Assembly (NCBI GenBank): GCA_020248945.1
Contig: JADCGQ010000040.1
Coordinates: 105,181-169,180 of the forward strand
DNA: 64,000 nt
From: Rubrivivax sp.
GTDB lineage: Bacteria > Pseudomonadota > Gammaproteobacteria > Burkholderiales > Burkholderiaceae_C
Direction: 5' to 3'
Below the pieces are notes generated by a model that worked only from the letters and a program-made list of their open reading frames with translations, made no database searches and was not told where the DNA came from. Shown here in pieces: positions 35,349 through 44,504 of this stretch (the first letter of the stretch is position 1; every line of letters begins with the position of its first letter). Position numbers and translations under genes: made by a program.

Positions 35349-36815
35349 ATGAACAGCAGCGCAACCTTGAGCGCCTCAAGCACGTTGGCACAGCCCAACC
35401 CGGCGGCCGTGACTGCAACACCCCGGGTCGAGCCGAGCGCCGTCGCCCATCCGGCGGACGCACCGCGCCTGTGGCGGCCGCTGGCGGCCATCAGTGCCAA
35501 GCTCTCGCTGGCCCAGCTCGCGCCGCTGCTGATGAGCCTGGTGCTGGCCGGCTTGATTGCGCGGCGCGACGACATGGCCTTCGCCAGCTACTCGCTGGTG
35601 ACCTCGATCAACATGACGCTGTTCGTCGCAGCCTCCAGCTTCCTTCAGGTGCTGTACTACCTGGGCGGAAGGGCACTGGGAAGAAGCGACACGGCCGATT
35701 ACCACGCTTCGATGCGGGCCGGAGCCTTGGTGGCCGTGGCGACGGCGCTGCTGGCGGCCGCGGTGAGCGCGCTCGTCGGGCCGGTGCTCAAGGCCTTGGC
35801 GATCGAGCCGGCCCTGGCCCAGCCGGCCCAGTGGCTGGGCCTGGTGGCCGCGGTCGGCGTGTTGCCGGCGCTGCCGCTGGTGGTGTTCCGCATCCACGCA
35901 TCGCTCAGCGGCAGGGCCGGGTTCGTCGGCATTCTGGCAACCGTCGGCTCGGTTCTGGGCATCGGCGCGGCCCTGCTGCTGGCGCCTGGGGCCGTCGACG
36001 GCGATGCCCTGGCGCGGCAGCTGCTGCTGGTGGTGGCCCTGGTGCAGTGGCTGATGCTGGCCGCCGCCGCATGGGCGATGCGCCGCGTGCCGGGCCTGGC
36101 TCTGGGCGGCCACGCTGGTGAGGTCACGCCGTTCGGCGCTGCCCTGGCGCGGATGTGGTCGGTGGGTTGGCCCGTGGGCGCGGTGGTTCTGCTGGACAGC
36201 CTGTGCACGCTCAGCAGCAGCCTGGCGATGGGCCGCTTCTGGCCCGAGGCATTGCCGGTGCACTCGGTGGTGCTGCTGTGGTTGACGGTGGCGCTGATCG
36301 TGCCGCTGGGCATCTCTCAGGCTGCCGTGCAGGCGGTGTCGATCCAGCATGCGCAGGGCAACGCAGCGGCGCGCAATGCCTCAGCGCGGGCGGCGCTGGT
36401 GCTCGGCCTGGGCTGGGGCGCCGTGGTGGCCATGGCCTTTGCGGCTGCCGCCGTGCCGCTGGGCTCGGTGTTCATGGCGCCCTCGGCGCTGGATGAGACC
36501 GCGCGCTCGATGCTGCGCCAGTTCATGCCGCTGGCCGGCGCAGTGTTGCTGCTGCAGACCTTGATCGTCATCGGCGCGGCGGTGCTGCGCGGCCTGGGTC
36601 AGACCCGCGCGCCGCTGGTCCAGGCCGCCATCGGCTACCTCGTCTTCGGCGTCGGCGGCCAGGCCCTGTTCTCACTGGGCCTGGGCGCGGGTGCCGTCGG
36701 ACTCTGGTGGGGCTTGCTGCTCGGCTTCGCGCTCACCGCCATTGCCGTGCTGGCTCGCTGCCACTCCCAGATGCGGCTCGCGCCGCAAGCACCGGCCCCG
36801 GCCGGCCAACCCTGA
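35349..36815 (+). CDS. MATE/polysaccharide-flippase-like membrane transporter
   Basis: 488-aa inner-membrane protein with about twelve hydrophobic segments, beginning near LAQLAPLLMSLVLAGLIARR and ending LLLGFALTAIAVLARC. The repeating two-bundle layout and segments such as LGISQAAVQAVSIQHAQGNAAARN and LIVIGAAVLRGLGQTRAPL fit the MATE family of the MOP superfamily. It could flip a lipid-linked intermediate or export the product. Having this next to an FtsX-type ABC pair implies two separate membrane steps. The start follows the preceding stop directly. Confidence 0.88.
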   Translation: MNSSATLSASSTLAQPNPAAVTATPRVEPSAVAHPADAPRLWRPLAAISAKLSLAQLAPLLMSLVLAGLIARRDDMAFASYSLVTSINMTLFVAASSFLQVLYYLGGRALGRSDTADYHASMRAGALVAVATALLAAAVSALVGPVLKALAIEPALAQPAQWLGLVAAVGVLPALPLVVFRIHASLSGRAGFVGILATVGSVLGIGAALLLAPGAVDGDALARQLLLVVALVQWLMLAAAAWAMRRVPGLALGGHAGEVTPFGAALARMWSVGWPVGAVVLLDSLCTLSSSLAMGRFWPEALPVHSVVLLWLTVALIVPLGISQAAVQAVSIQHAQGNAAARNASARAALVLGLGWGAVVAMAFAAAAVPLGSVFMAPSALDETARSMLRQFMPLAGAVLLLQTLIVIGAAVLRGLGQTRAPLVQAAIGYLVFGVGGQALFSLGLGAGAVGLWWGLLLGFALTAIAVLARCHSQMRLAPQAPAPAGQP

Positions 36816-36843
36816 ACCTCACCTTTTCAAACGGAGAACTCTC

Positions 36844-37110
36844 ATGAGCACCATCAAGCTTGCCGATTGCGAACACACCCTCGATGCGCGTGACGCCAAC
36901 CTCGGCGACAGCCGCTTCAATGACGTGCGCCTGGCCAACTGCCGCTTTCAGCAGGTGACGCTGGAAGGTTCCGTGTTCGACGACGTCAGCTTCGCCGGCG
37001 TGGCCGTGCGCAACGGCGTGTACACGGGCATGACGATCGAGGGCATCGACGTCGACGCACTGCTGTGCAAGTGGCGCAGCGGCCAGACCGCCGCCGCCGT
37101 GGCCGCCTGA
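36844..37110 (+). CDS. Small pentapeptide-repeat-like protein
   Basis: 88-aa protein whose segments ANLGDSRFNDVRLANCRF, GSVFDDVSFAGV and TGMTIEGIDV show the five-residue rhythm of pentapeptide repeats (about nine turns of a short right-handed beta-helix). GGAGAA precedes the ATG. Related short repeats are often found beside biosynthetic enzymes with no known job, while longer ones (Qnr/MfpA) protect gyrase. A self-protection role is possible but not shown. It sits 28 bases behind the flippase and 15 before the dehydrogenase gene. Confidence 0.75.
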   Translation: MSTIKLADCEHTLDARDANLGDSRFNDVRLANCRFQQVTLEGSVFDDVSFAGVAVRNGVYTGMTIEGIDVDALLCKWRSGQTAAAVAA

Positions 37111-37125
37111 ATCGGGAGTGCGGCG

Positions 37126-38316
37126 ATGAAACTGGCCACCGACGCGCTGCTGGGGCGTATCCGGCAGGAAGATCCCGAGAGCTGGCGTACGGTCGAGGAC
37201 CTGCTGCATCACCTGCCGCAGTGGGTTCACCGTGCCGATGCGGCCGGTGACATCGACCCTTCGTTCTGGGACGGGCGGCCGGTCGAGGCGCTCAACCGCA
37301 TGAACATGCCCACCGCCTACGGTGGCCTGGCGCTGACGGCCACCGCGCTGCGGCGTGCGGTGGTGTTCGAGATCGTCGGGCGCATCTGCGCTGCCTTGCC
37401 GATGGCCATGCCCGGCCCCGGCCTGGCGATGCCGCCGGTCAACGCGCTGGGCACCGAGGCGCAGCGCAAGGCCTTCTTCGGCCGCTTCGTCGGCCAGCAG
37501 CGTCCGGTGTGGGGTTCCTTCGCCATCACCGAGCCTCAGGGCGGCTCCGACGCGACGGCCATGCGCACGGTGGCGCGACGCGAGGGCGACGACTACGTGC
37601 TGAGTGGCAACAAGTGCTTCATCACGGGCGGCCGCCGGGCTGACGTGGTGGTGGTGTTTGCCAGCATCGACCCCAGCAAGGGTCGCTTCGGCATCCGGGC
37701 CTTCATGGTCGAACGGGGCATGCCGGGTTTCACCGTCGACCGCTGCGAAGACATGCTGGGGCTGCGCGCGAGCCAGTTGGCGGCGCTGTCGTTCGACGAG
37801 GTGCGCCTGCCGGCCACGGCCATGCTCGGGCATGACGGCAAGCGCGGGCCCTTCATCGACGCCTTCGCCGGCGCCCAGAACGCCTGGGACTACATGCGTC
37901 CGGCGCTGGCCGCCGGCATCAACGGCAGCAGCCGGGGCGTCATCGATGCGGCTCAGCACGCGCTGGACCGTGGCGAGGCCGATCTGGGCGCGGCCGCCTT
38001 CGAAGCCGCGCAGGACGAACTGGAGCTGCTGCGTGCCCGCGTCCACGCCTCGCAGCTGCTGGCGCTGCGCGCGGCCTGGCGTTTCGACGAAGGCCAGCGC
38101 GTGTCCACCGACGCCTCGATGGCCAAGGCCCATGCCTCGACCCTGGCGATGGAGGTTGCGCACCGCGTGGCGCAGATGTTCCCGTTGCAGGCGACGCAGC
38201 GTGGGCACTTGTTCGAGAAGTTCTATCGCGACGCCAAGGGCTTCGACATCCTCGAAGGCACTGGCGACATGCAGCGGCTGATGATCGCCCGCGCCCATGC
38301 GCCGGTGATGCATTGA
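37126..38316 (+). CDS. Acyl-CoA/acyl-ACP dehydrogenase
   Basis: 396-aa flavoprotein of the acyl-CoA dehydrogenase family. FAD-contact segments are GSFAITEPQGGSDATAM and GNKCFITGGRRADV. The catalytic Glu is in the DILEGTGDMQR motif (about 377), the usual site in medium-chain enzymes. It would introduce an alpha,beta double bond. In pyrrole- and polyene-forming clusters homologues oxidise carrier-bound prolyl or acyl groups, so the substrate here may be bound to ACP2. Full length, with a shorter partner gene following after 43 bases. Confidence 0.9.
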   Translation: MKLATDALLGRIRQEDPESWRTVEDLLHHLPQWVHRADAAGDIDPSFWDGRPVEALNRMNMPTAYGGLALTATALRRAVVFEIVGRICAALPMAMPGPGLAMPPVNALGTEAQRKAFFGRFVGQQRPVWGSFAITEPQGGSDATAMRTVARREGDDYVLSGNKCFITGGRRADVVVVFASIDPSKGRFGIRAFMVERGMPGFTVDRCEDMLGLRASQLAALSFDEVRLPATAMLGHDGKRGPFIDAFAGAQNAWDYMRPALAAGINGSSRGVIDAAQHALDRGEADLGAAAFEAAQDELELLRARVHASQLLALRAAWRFDEGQRVSTDASMAKAHASTLAMEVAHRVAQMFPLQATQRGHLFEKFYRDAKGFDILEGTGDMQRLMIARAHAPVMH

Positions 38317-38359
38317 GTGCTGCAGCCCCTTCAAGTCTCATCGACAGGAGCACTGCCCC

Positions 38360-39391
38360 ATGAAGCCCGATGACCGTGCTGCCGGCGACCTGGCCTGCGT
38401 CCACTTCAATTCCGACCCCGAGTTCGAGCCGATGCTGCAGGCCGCGCGCACGCTGGCCACGGCGTTGGCCGCCAAGCCGACGGCAGCCGCCAGCGCGGCG
38501 GCCCGGCTGCGTGGGCTCGGCGTGGCCGAGCTGATGCCGCTGTGGCAGGAGGAGGGCCAGGCTGCGCACCACCTCTTCCTGCTGGCGCGTGCCCTGGTGC
38601 CGGCCGGGGTGGATGTGGTCTGGTCTGGCCTGGCCGACGCGCCGCGCGCCTTGCTGGGGACGGCCTTGCCGGAAGGCATCGTCGCGCTGCCCGACAGCGC
38701 GGCGCAGGTCCATCACGCCTGGTGGCCCCTGGCCGACGAGCCGCTGCCGGCGCATGTGCTGTGGCCATCGGCCAGCGGGCGCGGCCTGCATGGCCTGCCG
38801 GTGGCCCCGACGGAGTGCACGCGCCCGATCGGCATGCCGCAGGGCCGCCTGCTGCGCTGGAGCGCGGACGTGCTGGACCCGGCCACCGCGCCAACGGTGG
38901 CCGATCTGCCGCGCGGCGCCTGGACGGCGTTTGTCCAGGCCCAGTCGGCCTTGCTGCTCGGTCTGATCGACGGTCTGGCCCAACAGCTCGTGGTCGAGGC
39001 CTTTGCCTATGCTCGTCAGCGCGTCTCGGCCGGCAAGCCCATCGCCCAGCACCAGGCCGTGGCCCTGCGGCTGGCCGACCTCGCCTTGACGCAGCAGACC
39101 CTGTCGCTGGTTCTGCAGTGCGCCGTGCTGCCGGTGGCACCCGGCGAGGCCAGCGCCGCGCCCGCGGCCAATCCCTCGCTGGTGGCCGAGTCGAGCATGC
39201 GCATCGCACGCGACTCGCTGCAAGTGGCCGCCGCCCATGGCTATGTCGACGGCTTGCTGTTCAAGCGCGGCTACGCACTGTCGCGGCTGCTGGTGAGCGC
39301 CTGGTCGGCGCTGTGTCGCAGCCGTGCCCCTGCCCAGCCCGCCGGCGCCACCACGAGCCCGGTCGCCGATCTGGCCGAGGCCCTGTCCTGA
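38360..39391 (+). CDS. Degenerate acyl-CoA dehydrogenase-like protein
   Basis: 343-aa protein. Only the C-terminal half is recognisable: VVEAFAYARQRVSAGKPIAQHQAVALRLADLAL is the typical helical-bundle motif of acyl-CoA dehydrogenases. The N-terminal and middle parts lack the FAD-binding segments and the catalytic Glu. It may form a heteromer with the preceding dehydrogenase, as in paired FadE-type systems. CAGGAG sits 11 bases before the ATG. Whether it is a functional partner or a decaying copy cannot be decided, but its frame is intact. Confidence 0.72.
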   Translation: MKPDDRAAGDLACVHFNSDPEFEPMLQAARTLATALAAKPTAAASAAARLRGLGVAELMPLWQEEGQAAHHLFLLARALVPAGVDVVWSGLADAPRALLGTALPEGIVALPDSAAQVHHAWWPLADEPLPAHVLWPSASGRGLHGLPVAPTECTRPIGMPQGRLLRWSADVLDPATAPTVADLPRGAWTAFVQAQSALLLGLIDGLAQQLVVEAFAYARQRVSAGKPIAQHQAVALRLADLALTQQTLSLVLQCAVLPVAPGEASAAPAANPSLVAESSMRIARDSLQVAAAHGYVDGLLFKRGYALSRLLVSAWSALCRSRAPAQPAGATTSPVADLAEALS

Positions 39392-39462
39392 GGGCTCGAG
39401 GGTTTTCAGTCATGCCCGCGCACCCCGCCACCCCTATCGCCCCTCTTGCTGAAAGGAAAGCC

Positions 39463-41067
39463 ATGTCCACGCCTCGCCTCTTGCACCATCTGCTCGAGCT
39501 TTCCCGTTCGCGCAGCCCCGAAGCAGTTGCCCTGCGTCACGCCGGCCAGCAACTGCAGTACGCCGAACTGCAGCAGCAGGTCGAACGCTTCGCTTGCGGC
39601 GTGTTGACGCGTGGCGTCGCGGCCGGCCAGCGTGTCGGCATCTACCTCTCGAAAGGATTCGAGGCCGTGATCGCCTCCTTCGGCTGCAGCCGCGCCGGAG
39701 TCGTGTTCGTGCCCATCAACCCGGTGCTCAAGCCGGCGCAGGTGGCGCACATCCTGCAGGACTGCGGCGTGCAGCTGCTCGTGACCTCACCCGAGCGGCT
39801 GGCCTCGCTGCGCGGCGTGCTGCCGCAGTGCCCGAGCGTGCGCGAAGTGGTGCTGGCCGGCCGCGGCGACGCTGGCGAGGGCCGGGTCACGCCCTGGCGC
39901 GACTTCGGCGTCGAGGGCGCCTCGTGCCGCGAGACGCCCACCGACAACGACCTGGCCGCCATCCTGTACACCTCGGGCAGCACCGGCAAGCCCAAGGGCG
40001 TGATGGTCAGCCATCGGAATCTGGTCAGCGGTGCGATGAGCGTGTCGAGCTACCTGGAGAACCATGCCGGCGACCGCCTGCTGGCGGTGCTGCCCTTGTC
40101 CTTCGATGCGGGCTTCTCGCAGCTGACCACGGCATTTGCCGTGGGCGCCTCGGTCGTGCTGCTGGACTACCTCACGCCAGGCGAGGTGCTGCGCACCATG
40201 GTGCAGGAGCGCATCACCGGCCTGACGGCGGTGCCGCCGCTGTACATCCAGTTGGCCGAACTCGCCTGGCCCGCCGCCGTGGCCGAGCATCTGCGCTACT
40301 TTGCCAACACCGGCGGCAAGATGCCGCTGGAGACGCTGCAGCGGCTGCGAAGCCACGTACCCCTGTCGCGTCCCTACCTGATGTACGGGCTGACCGAGGC
40401 CTTCCGCTCGACCTACCTGCCGCCGCAGCAGGCCGAGTACCGCCCCGACTCCATCGGTCGTGCCATTCCGAACCAGGAGATCCTGGTGCTGCGGCCCGAC
40501 GGCACGCCTTGCGACGTCGACGAGCCGGGCGAGCTCGTGCACCGCGGTTCCACCGTGGCGCTGGGCTACTGGGGCGATGTCGTGCGCACGGCCGAGCGCT
40601 TTCGTGCCCTGCCGGGGCGCGAAGCGGGTTACGTGATGCCGGAAATGGCGGTCTTCTCCGGAGACACCGTGCGCCGCGATGCCGAGGGCTACCTGTACTT
40701 CATCGGCCGCAAGGACGAGATGATCAAGTCCTCGGGCTACCGCATCAGCCCGGTGGAGGTGGAAGACGCCGTCTACGCCACCGGCCTGGCCTCCGAAGTG
40801 GCGGCTTTCGGGCTGCCCGACGAGCGGCGCGGCCAGGTCGTGGCGCTGGTGATGGTGGCGGCACCGGGCCGGGCCGATGCACGCGCCGAACTCCAGCGCG
40901 CGCTGCTGCGTTCGCTGCCTGCACACATGATTCCCGCGCGCATCGACTTGAGCCAGCAGCCCCTGCCGCGCAACGGCAACGGCAAGATCGACCGCAAGCG
41001 CCTGGCCGACGAGCGCATGGCGGCCACGGCTGCCGCAGCCCGCGACCTCGAGCAGGTGCCGGCATGA
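39463..41067 (+). CDS. Acyl/amino-acid AMP ligase, exosortase-A-associated type
   Basis: 534-aa ANL-superfamily ligase. The P-loop YTSGSTGKPKG (169-179), the aromatic core YGLTEAFRSTYLP, the GELVHRGSTVALGYW segment, and hinge GRKDEMIKSSGYRISPVEVED are all present. The catalytic Lys in NGNGKIDRKRL (about 508) is intact. The sequence resembles the AMP-ligase subfamily found with exosortase-A systems (TIGR03098-like; judged by memory of the family). It would activate an acid and load it on a carrier, probably ACP2. It overlaps the decarboxylase start by ATGA; GAAAGGAAA precedes its own start. Confidence 0.88.
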   Translation: MSTPRLLHHLLELSRSRSPEAVALRHAGQQLQYAELQQQVERFACGVLTRGVAAGQRVGIYLSKGFEAVIASFGCSRAGVVFVPINPVLKPAQVAHILQDCGVQLLVTSPERLASLRGVLPQCPSVREVVLAGRGDAGEGRVTPWRDFGVEGASCRETPTDNDLAAILYTSGSTGKPKGVMVSHRNLVSGAMSVSSYLENHAGDRLLAVLPLSFDAGFSQLTTAFAVGASVVLLDYLTPGEVLRTMVQERITGLTAVPPLYIQLAELAWPAAVAEHLRYFANTGGKMPLETLQRLRSHVPLSRPYLMYGLTEAFRSTYLPPQQAEYRPDSIGRAIPNQEILVLRPDGTPCDVDEPGELVHRGSTVALGYWGDVVRTAERFRALPGREAGYVMPEMAVFSGDTVRRDAEGYLYFIGRKDEMIKSSGYRISPVEVEDAVYATGLASEVAAFGLPDERRGQVVALVMVAAPGRADARAELQRALLRSLPAHMIPARIDLSQQPLPRNGNGKIDRKRLADERMAATAAAARDLEQVPA

Positions 41068-42302
41068 CCGCCGCCGTCTTGGCCCAGCTGCCCACGGTCG
41101 CCAGCACCTGGCCGCGCGACGCGGCGGGCGAGTTCGTGGTCGGTGGCATGGCGCTGTCGCGGGTGGTCGACAGTGTCGGCGGCACGCCCTGCTACCTGTA
41201 CGACCGCGAGCGCATTGGTCAGCGCGTGCGTTCGCTGCGCCAGGCCCTGCCCGAGCGCGTGCATCTGCACTACGCCATCAAGGCCAACCCGATGCCGGCG
41301 CTGGTGGCGCAGATGGCACGCTGGGTCGACGGCCTGGACGTCGCCTCCGCGGGCGAGCTGCGCACCGCGCTGGACAGCGGCATGTCGGCGGCGCGCATCA
41401 GCTTTGCCGGGCCGGCCAAGCGGCTGGAGGAGCTGCGTCGCGCGCATGCCGCGGGTGTGCTGGTCAACGTCGAGTCGGCCCGCGAGCTGCGCTTGCTGGC
41501 CGACCTCAGCGACGCCGCTGGCCATCCGGCGCGGGTGGCCATCCGCGCCAACCTGCCCTTCGAGCTGAAGGCCTCGGGCATGAAGATGTCGGGCGGGGCG
41601 CGGCCCTTCGGCGTCGATGCCGAGCGCGTGCCGGCCCTGCTGGCGGAGATCGGCGTGCTGGGCCTGGCGTTCGAGGGTTTCCATCTCTATGCCGGCTCGC
41701 AGAACCTGCGATCCGAGGCCATCGTCGAGGCGCAGCAGCGAAGCTTCGAGCTGGCGCTGCAGTGGGCGGCCAAGGCGGGCAGCCCATTGCGCTCGCTCAA
41801 CCTGGGCGGGGGCTTCGGCATTCCCTACCACGCCGGCGAAGCCCCGCTGTCCCTGGCCCCCGTGCTGAACAACCTGGCCGCCCTGGCAGGCGAGCTCGCG
41901 CGCGAGGCGCCGCAGGCGCACCTGGTCATCGAGCTCGGTCGCTACCTCGTGGCCGAGGCCGGCCTGTACGTGTGCCGCGTCACCGAGCGCAAGGTCTCGC
42001 GCGGCCAGACCTTTCTGATGGTCGACGGCGGCATGCACCAGCACCTGGCGGCCTCGGGTCACTTCGGCCAGGTCGTGCGCAAGAACTACCCGGTGGCCGT
42101 CAACCGCTCAGCGCCGGCCACCGAAGTGGCCAGCGTCTGCGGGCCGCTTTGCACGCCCATGGACGTCCTGGCCGACAAGGCGCCGCTGGCACCGGCCGAG
42201 GAGGGCGACCTCGTGGTGGTGTTCCAGTCCGGCGCCTACGGCAAGACCGCCAGCCCGCGCGACTTCCTGGGCCATCCCGAGCCGCTTGAAGCGCTCGTCT
42301 AG
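41064..42302 (+). CDS. Fold-III PLP-dependent decarboxylase, exosortase-A-associated type
   Basis: 412-aa decarboxylase of the DapDC/ornithine family. Lys73 in HYAIKANP binds PLP, LNLGGGFGIPY is the phosphate-binding loop, and CGPLCTPMDVL carries the Cys of the second subunit. It resembles the PLP decarboxylase that accompanies the AMP ligase in exosortase-A regions (TIGR03099-like) more than biosynthetic LysA. It would remove CO2 from an amino acid, possibly while bound to a carrier, to give an amine for the final product. It ends the enzyme part of the cluster, and the regulators follow after 90 bases. Confidence 0.88.
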   Translation: MTAAVLAQLPTVASTWPRDAAGEFVVGGMALSRVVDSVGGTPCYLYDRERIGQRVRSLRQALPERVHLHYAIKANPMPALVAQMARWVDGLDVASAGELRTALDSGMSAARISFAGPAKRLEELRRAHAAGVLVNVESARELRLLADLSDAAGHPARVAIRANLPFELKASGMKMSGGARPFGVDAERVPALLAEIGVLGLAFEGFHLYAGSQNLRSEAIVEAQQRSFELALQWAAKAGSPLRSLNLGGGFGIPYHAGEAPLSLAPVLNNLAALAGELAREAPQAHLVIELGRYLVAEAGLYVCRVTERKVSRGQTFLMVDGGMHQHLAASGHFGQVVRKNYPVAVNRSAPATEVASVCGPLCTPMDVLADKAPLAPAEEGDLVVVFQSGAYGKTASPRDFLGHPEPLEALV

Positions 42303-42324
42303 CGGCCCGATGTGTCAACCCCCA

Positions 42325-42352
42325 CTTTCATTCAACGCAAGTGCGCTATCGT
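42325..42352 (+). promoter_or_regulatory. Weak candidate promoter for the two-component system
   Basis: CTTTCA (42325-42330) and TATCGT (42347-42352) are spaced by 16 bases. Transcription from here would start about 34 bases before the response-regulator ATG, which supports the shorter start. Confidence 0.3.
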
Positions 42353-42392
42353 GATGACGTCCACAGAACTTCTCCCGCAAGAGCTGGACGAA

Positions 42393-43118
42393 ATGAGTCA
42401 CCACATACTGATGGTCGACGACGACCACGAAATCCTGGAACTCGTGGCGGCTTATCTCGGAAAGTACGGTCTCACCGTGACCACGGTGGCTGACGGCAAG
42501 CAGATGTTCCGCGCCCTCAGTGAACGCCCTTACGACCTGATCATCCTCGACCTCATGCTGCCTGGTGAAGACGGCATCACCCTGAGCCGGCGGCTGCGCG
42601 AGAACACCGAAACGCCGATTCCGATCGTTATGCTCAGCGCGCGCAACGAAGAACTCGACCGCATCATCGGCTTGGAGCTTGGCGCCGACGACTACCTCAC
42701 CAAGCCCTTCGCGCCGCGCGAGTTGCTCGCGCGCATCCGCGCCGTGCTCAGGCGAGCGAGCGGGACCTCGGGCGCCGGGCGCAATGCCGCCGCGGCGCGC
42801 TACCTCGCCTTCGGCGACTGGCGGCTCGACCGCATCGAGCGCTGCCTGGTCGATGCCAGCGGCACGGTCACGCGTCTGGCCGGGGCGGAGTACAGCCTGC
42901 TGGCGTCTTTTGTCGAGCAGCCCGGCCGCGTGATCTCGCGCGACCAGCTCATGAACCGCCTGATGGGCAGCGAGCGCGTCTACATCGACCGTTCCATCGA
43001 CCTGCGCATCAGCCGGCTGCGGCGGCTGCTGGGGGACAACGCCACCGACGCGGTCTACATTCGCACCGTGCGCAATGAAGGCTATGTGTTCGCCAAGGGC
43101 GTCACGGCGCTGGCCTGA
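42393..43118 (+). CDS. OmpR-family response regulator
   Basis: 241-aa regulator. The receiver domain has acidic residues MVDDD (8-11) and phosphoacceptor Asp53 in LIILDLMLPGEDG, Thr/Ser at MLSARN, and Lys in DYLTKPFAPREL. The C-terminal winged helix ends in VYIDRSIDLRISRLRRLL and YIRTVRNEGYVF. In-frame ATG and GTG codons upstream would add 13 or 27 residues but interrupt the start of the receiver domain, so MSHHILMVDD is used. It sits between biosynthetic genes and its kinase, so it may control this cluster. Confidence 0.95.
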   Translation: MSHHILMVDDDHEILELVAAYLGKYGLTVTTVADGKQMFRALSERPYDLIILDLMLPGEDGITLSRRLRENTETPIPIVMLSARNEELDRIIGLELGADDYLTKPFAPRELLARIRAVLRRASGTSGAGRNAAAARYLAFGDWRLDRIERCLVDASGTVTRLAGAEYSLLASFVEQPGRVISRDQLMNRLMGSERVYIDRSIDLRISRLRRLLGDNATDAVYIRTVRNEGYVFAKGVTALA

Positions 43119-43124
43119 GAGCCC

Positions 43125-44465
43125 GTGATTTCGCTGCACTCCGTCTGGCTGAGGCTGCTGCGGGATCGGCCCTGGCGATCACTGCTCATGCGAAGCTGGC
43201 TCGTGATCGTGGCCGGCTTGCTGCTGATGCAGACCCTGGGCTTCGGCGTGATCTCCCACTTGAAGGAGCAGCAGATCCGGGCCAGCATGCTCTCGTTCAT
43301 GAGCAAGGACGCGGCGCTCGCGCACAAGCTGCTGCAGGGCGCCACGCCGGCCGGGCGCGAGACCTGGCTCAAGGCCCTGGACCGCGGCTTCTACAGGATG
43401 GACATCGGCCCTGTGGCGCACCCGAACGAAACCGTTCGTCCCGGTGTCCTGCCCGCGCTCGAACCCGTGCGAACGCAGGTCGCCGGGTTGGTGCAGCGTG
43501 ACGACGTCCGCTGGGTCTGGCTCGACGACGTGCCCACGCTCGAGCTGCCCCTGGGCGGCGGTCAGGCCCTGCACATGGTGGCGGCCGACCCCTTGCCCTC
43601 CACCACAATGGCCTGGCAGGCGGCCTACGCGGGCGTGCTGCTGCTGACGGCGGGCCTGGTGGCCTGGGCTGTGGTTCGCATGTTGATGCACCCGTTGAAC
43701 GGGTTCTTCACGGCCGCCCGGGCCTTTGGCCAGGACATCCAGAACCCCTTGCTGCAAGTGACCGGCCCCACCGAAGTGCGTGAGGTCGCGCGCGTGTTCA
43801 ACCAGATGCAGGTGCGCATTCGGCGCCAGATCGACGAGCGCACGCAGATCGTCTCGTCGATCTCTCACGATCTGCAGACGCCGATCACGCGGCTGCGACT
43901 GCGTGCCGACCTGATCGATGACGAGAACCTGCGCCGGAGGTTCGCCAGCGACCTCGACGCGATGTCCTCCATGGTTCGCGAGGGCCTGGAGTATGCGCGC
44001 AGCTCGCAGCTGCGCGAGGCCCGGGTGCCGATCGATCTGACGGCCCTGGCCGAATCGCTGGCCGACCAGGTGGCCGACCTGGGCCAAGACGTGCGGGTCG
44101 AGGGCCGCATCGAGCGGCCCTACGTCGGCGCGCTGCGTGCGATGGAGCGAGCCCTGCTCAATCTCATCAACAATGCCGTCAAGTTCGGCGGCCGGGCACG
44201 CGTGCTGCTGTCCGAGGATGCCGCTGGTGCCTGCATCAAGGTGGTCGACCCGGGGCCTGGCGTGCCACCGGAGCTGTTGGACCAGCTGTTCGACCCGTTC
44301 TTCCGCGTCGAGGCCTCGCGCAGCCGCGACCATGGCGGCACCGGTCTGGGCCTGACGATCGCGCGCAACCTCATCCGGGCCCATGGCGGCGACATCACGG
44401 TGGCCAACGGCGAGGGCTCGGGCTTCGTGGCCACGCTGACCTTGCCCCGTTCGCTGCGCGGCTGA
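43125..44465 (+). CDS. Sensor histidine kinase, EnvZ-like
   Basis: 446-aa inner-membrane kinase with a GTG start. Helix 1 is about residues 22-45 (SLLMRSWLVIVAGLLLMQTLG), a periplasmic sensor of about 120 residues follows, then helix 2 (about 164-187) and a HAMP region. His248 is in the H-box SSISHDLQTPITRLR. ATP-binding motifs are NLINNAVKFGG (N), DPGPGVP (G1), and HGGTGLGLTIARN (G2). It starts six bases after the regulator stop. The signal is unknown. Confidence 0.94.
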   Translation: MISLHSVWLRLLRDRPWRSLLMRSWLVIVAGLLLMQTLGFGVISHLKEQQIRASMLSFMSKDAALAHKLLQGATPAGRETWLKALDRGFYRMDIGPVAHPNETVRPGVLPALEPVRTQVAGLVQRDDVRWVWLDDVPTLELPLGGGQALHMVAADPLPSTTMAWQAAYAGVLLLTAGLVAWAVVRMLMHPLNGFFTAARAFGQDIQNPLLQVTGPTEVREVARVFNQMQVRIRRQIDERTQIVSSISHDLQTPITRLRLRADLIDDENLRRRFASDLDAMSSMVREGLEYARSSQLREARVPIDLTALAESLADQVADLGQDVRVEGRIERPYVGALRAMERALLNLINNAVKFGGRARVLLSEDAAGACIKVVDPGPGVPPELLDQLFDPFFRVEASRSRDHGGTGLGLTIARNLIRAHGGDITVANGEGSGFVATLTLPRSLRG

Positions 44466-44468
44466 CGG

Positions 44469-44504
44469 CCGCTGTGGCCACTGACTGCCGCTGTGGCCAC
44501 TGAC
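44469..44504 (+). repeat. 17-bp tandem duplication at the PPTase start
   Basis: CCGCTGTGGCCACTGAC occurs twice, separated by TG. Each copy carries GTG-GCC-ACT-GAC. Translation from the first GTG stops at once (TGA after ten codons), and the second opens the transferase frame. Confidence 0.8.

Noticed and set aside
41064..42302. Housekeeping diaminopimelate decarboxylase LysA
   Set aside because: The gene is coupled to an AMP ligase inside a biosynthetic cluster. dapF, 7 kb away, belongs to a different conserved block.
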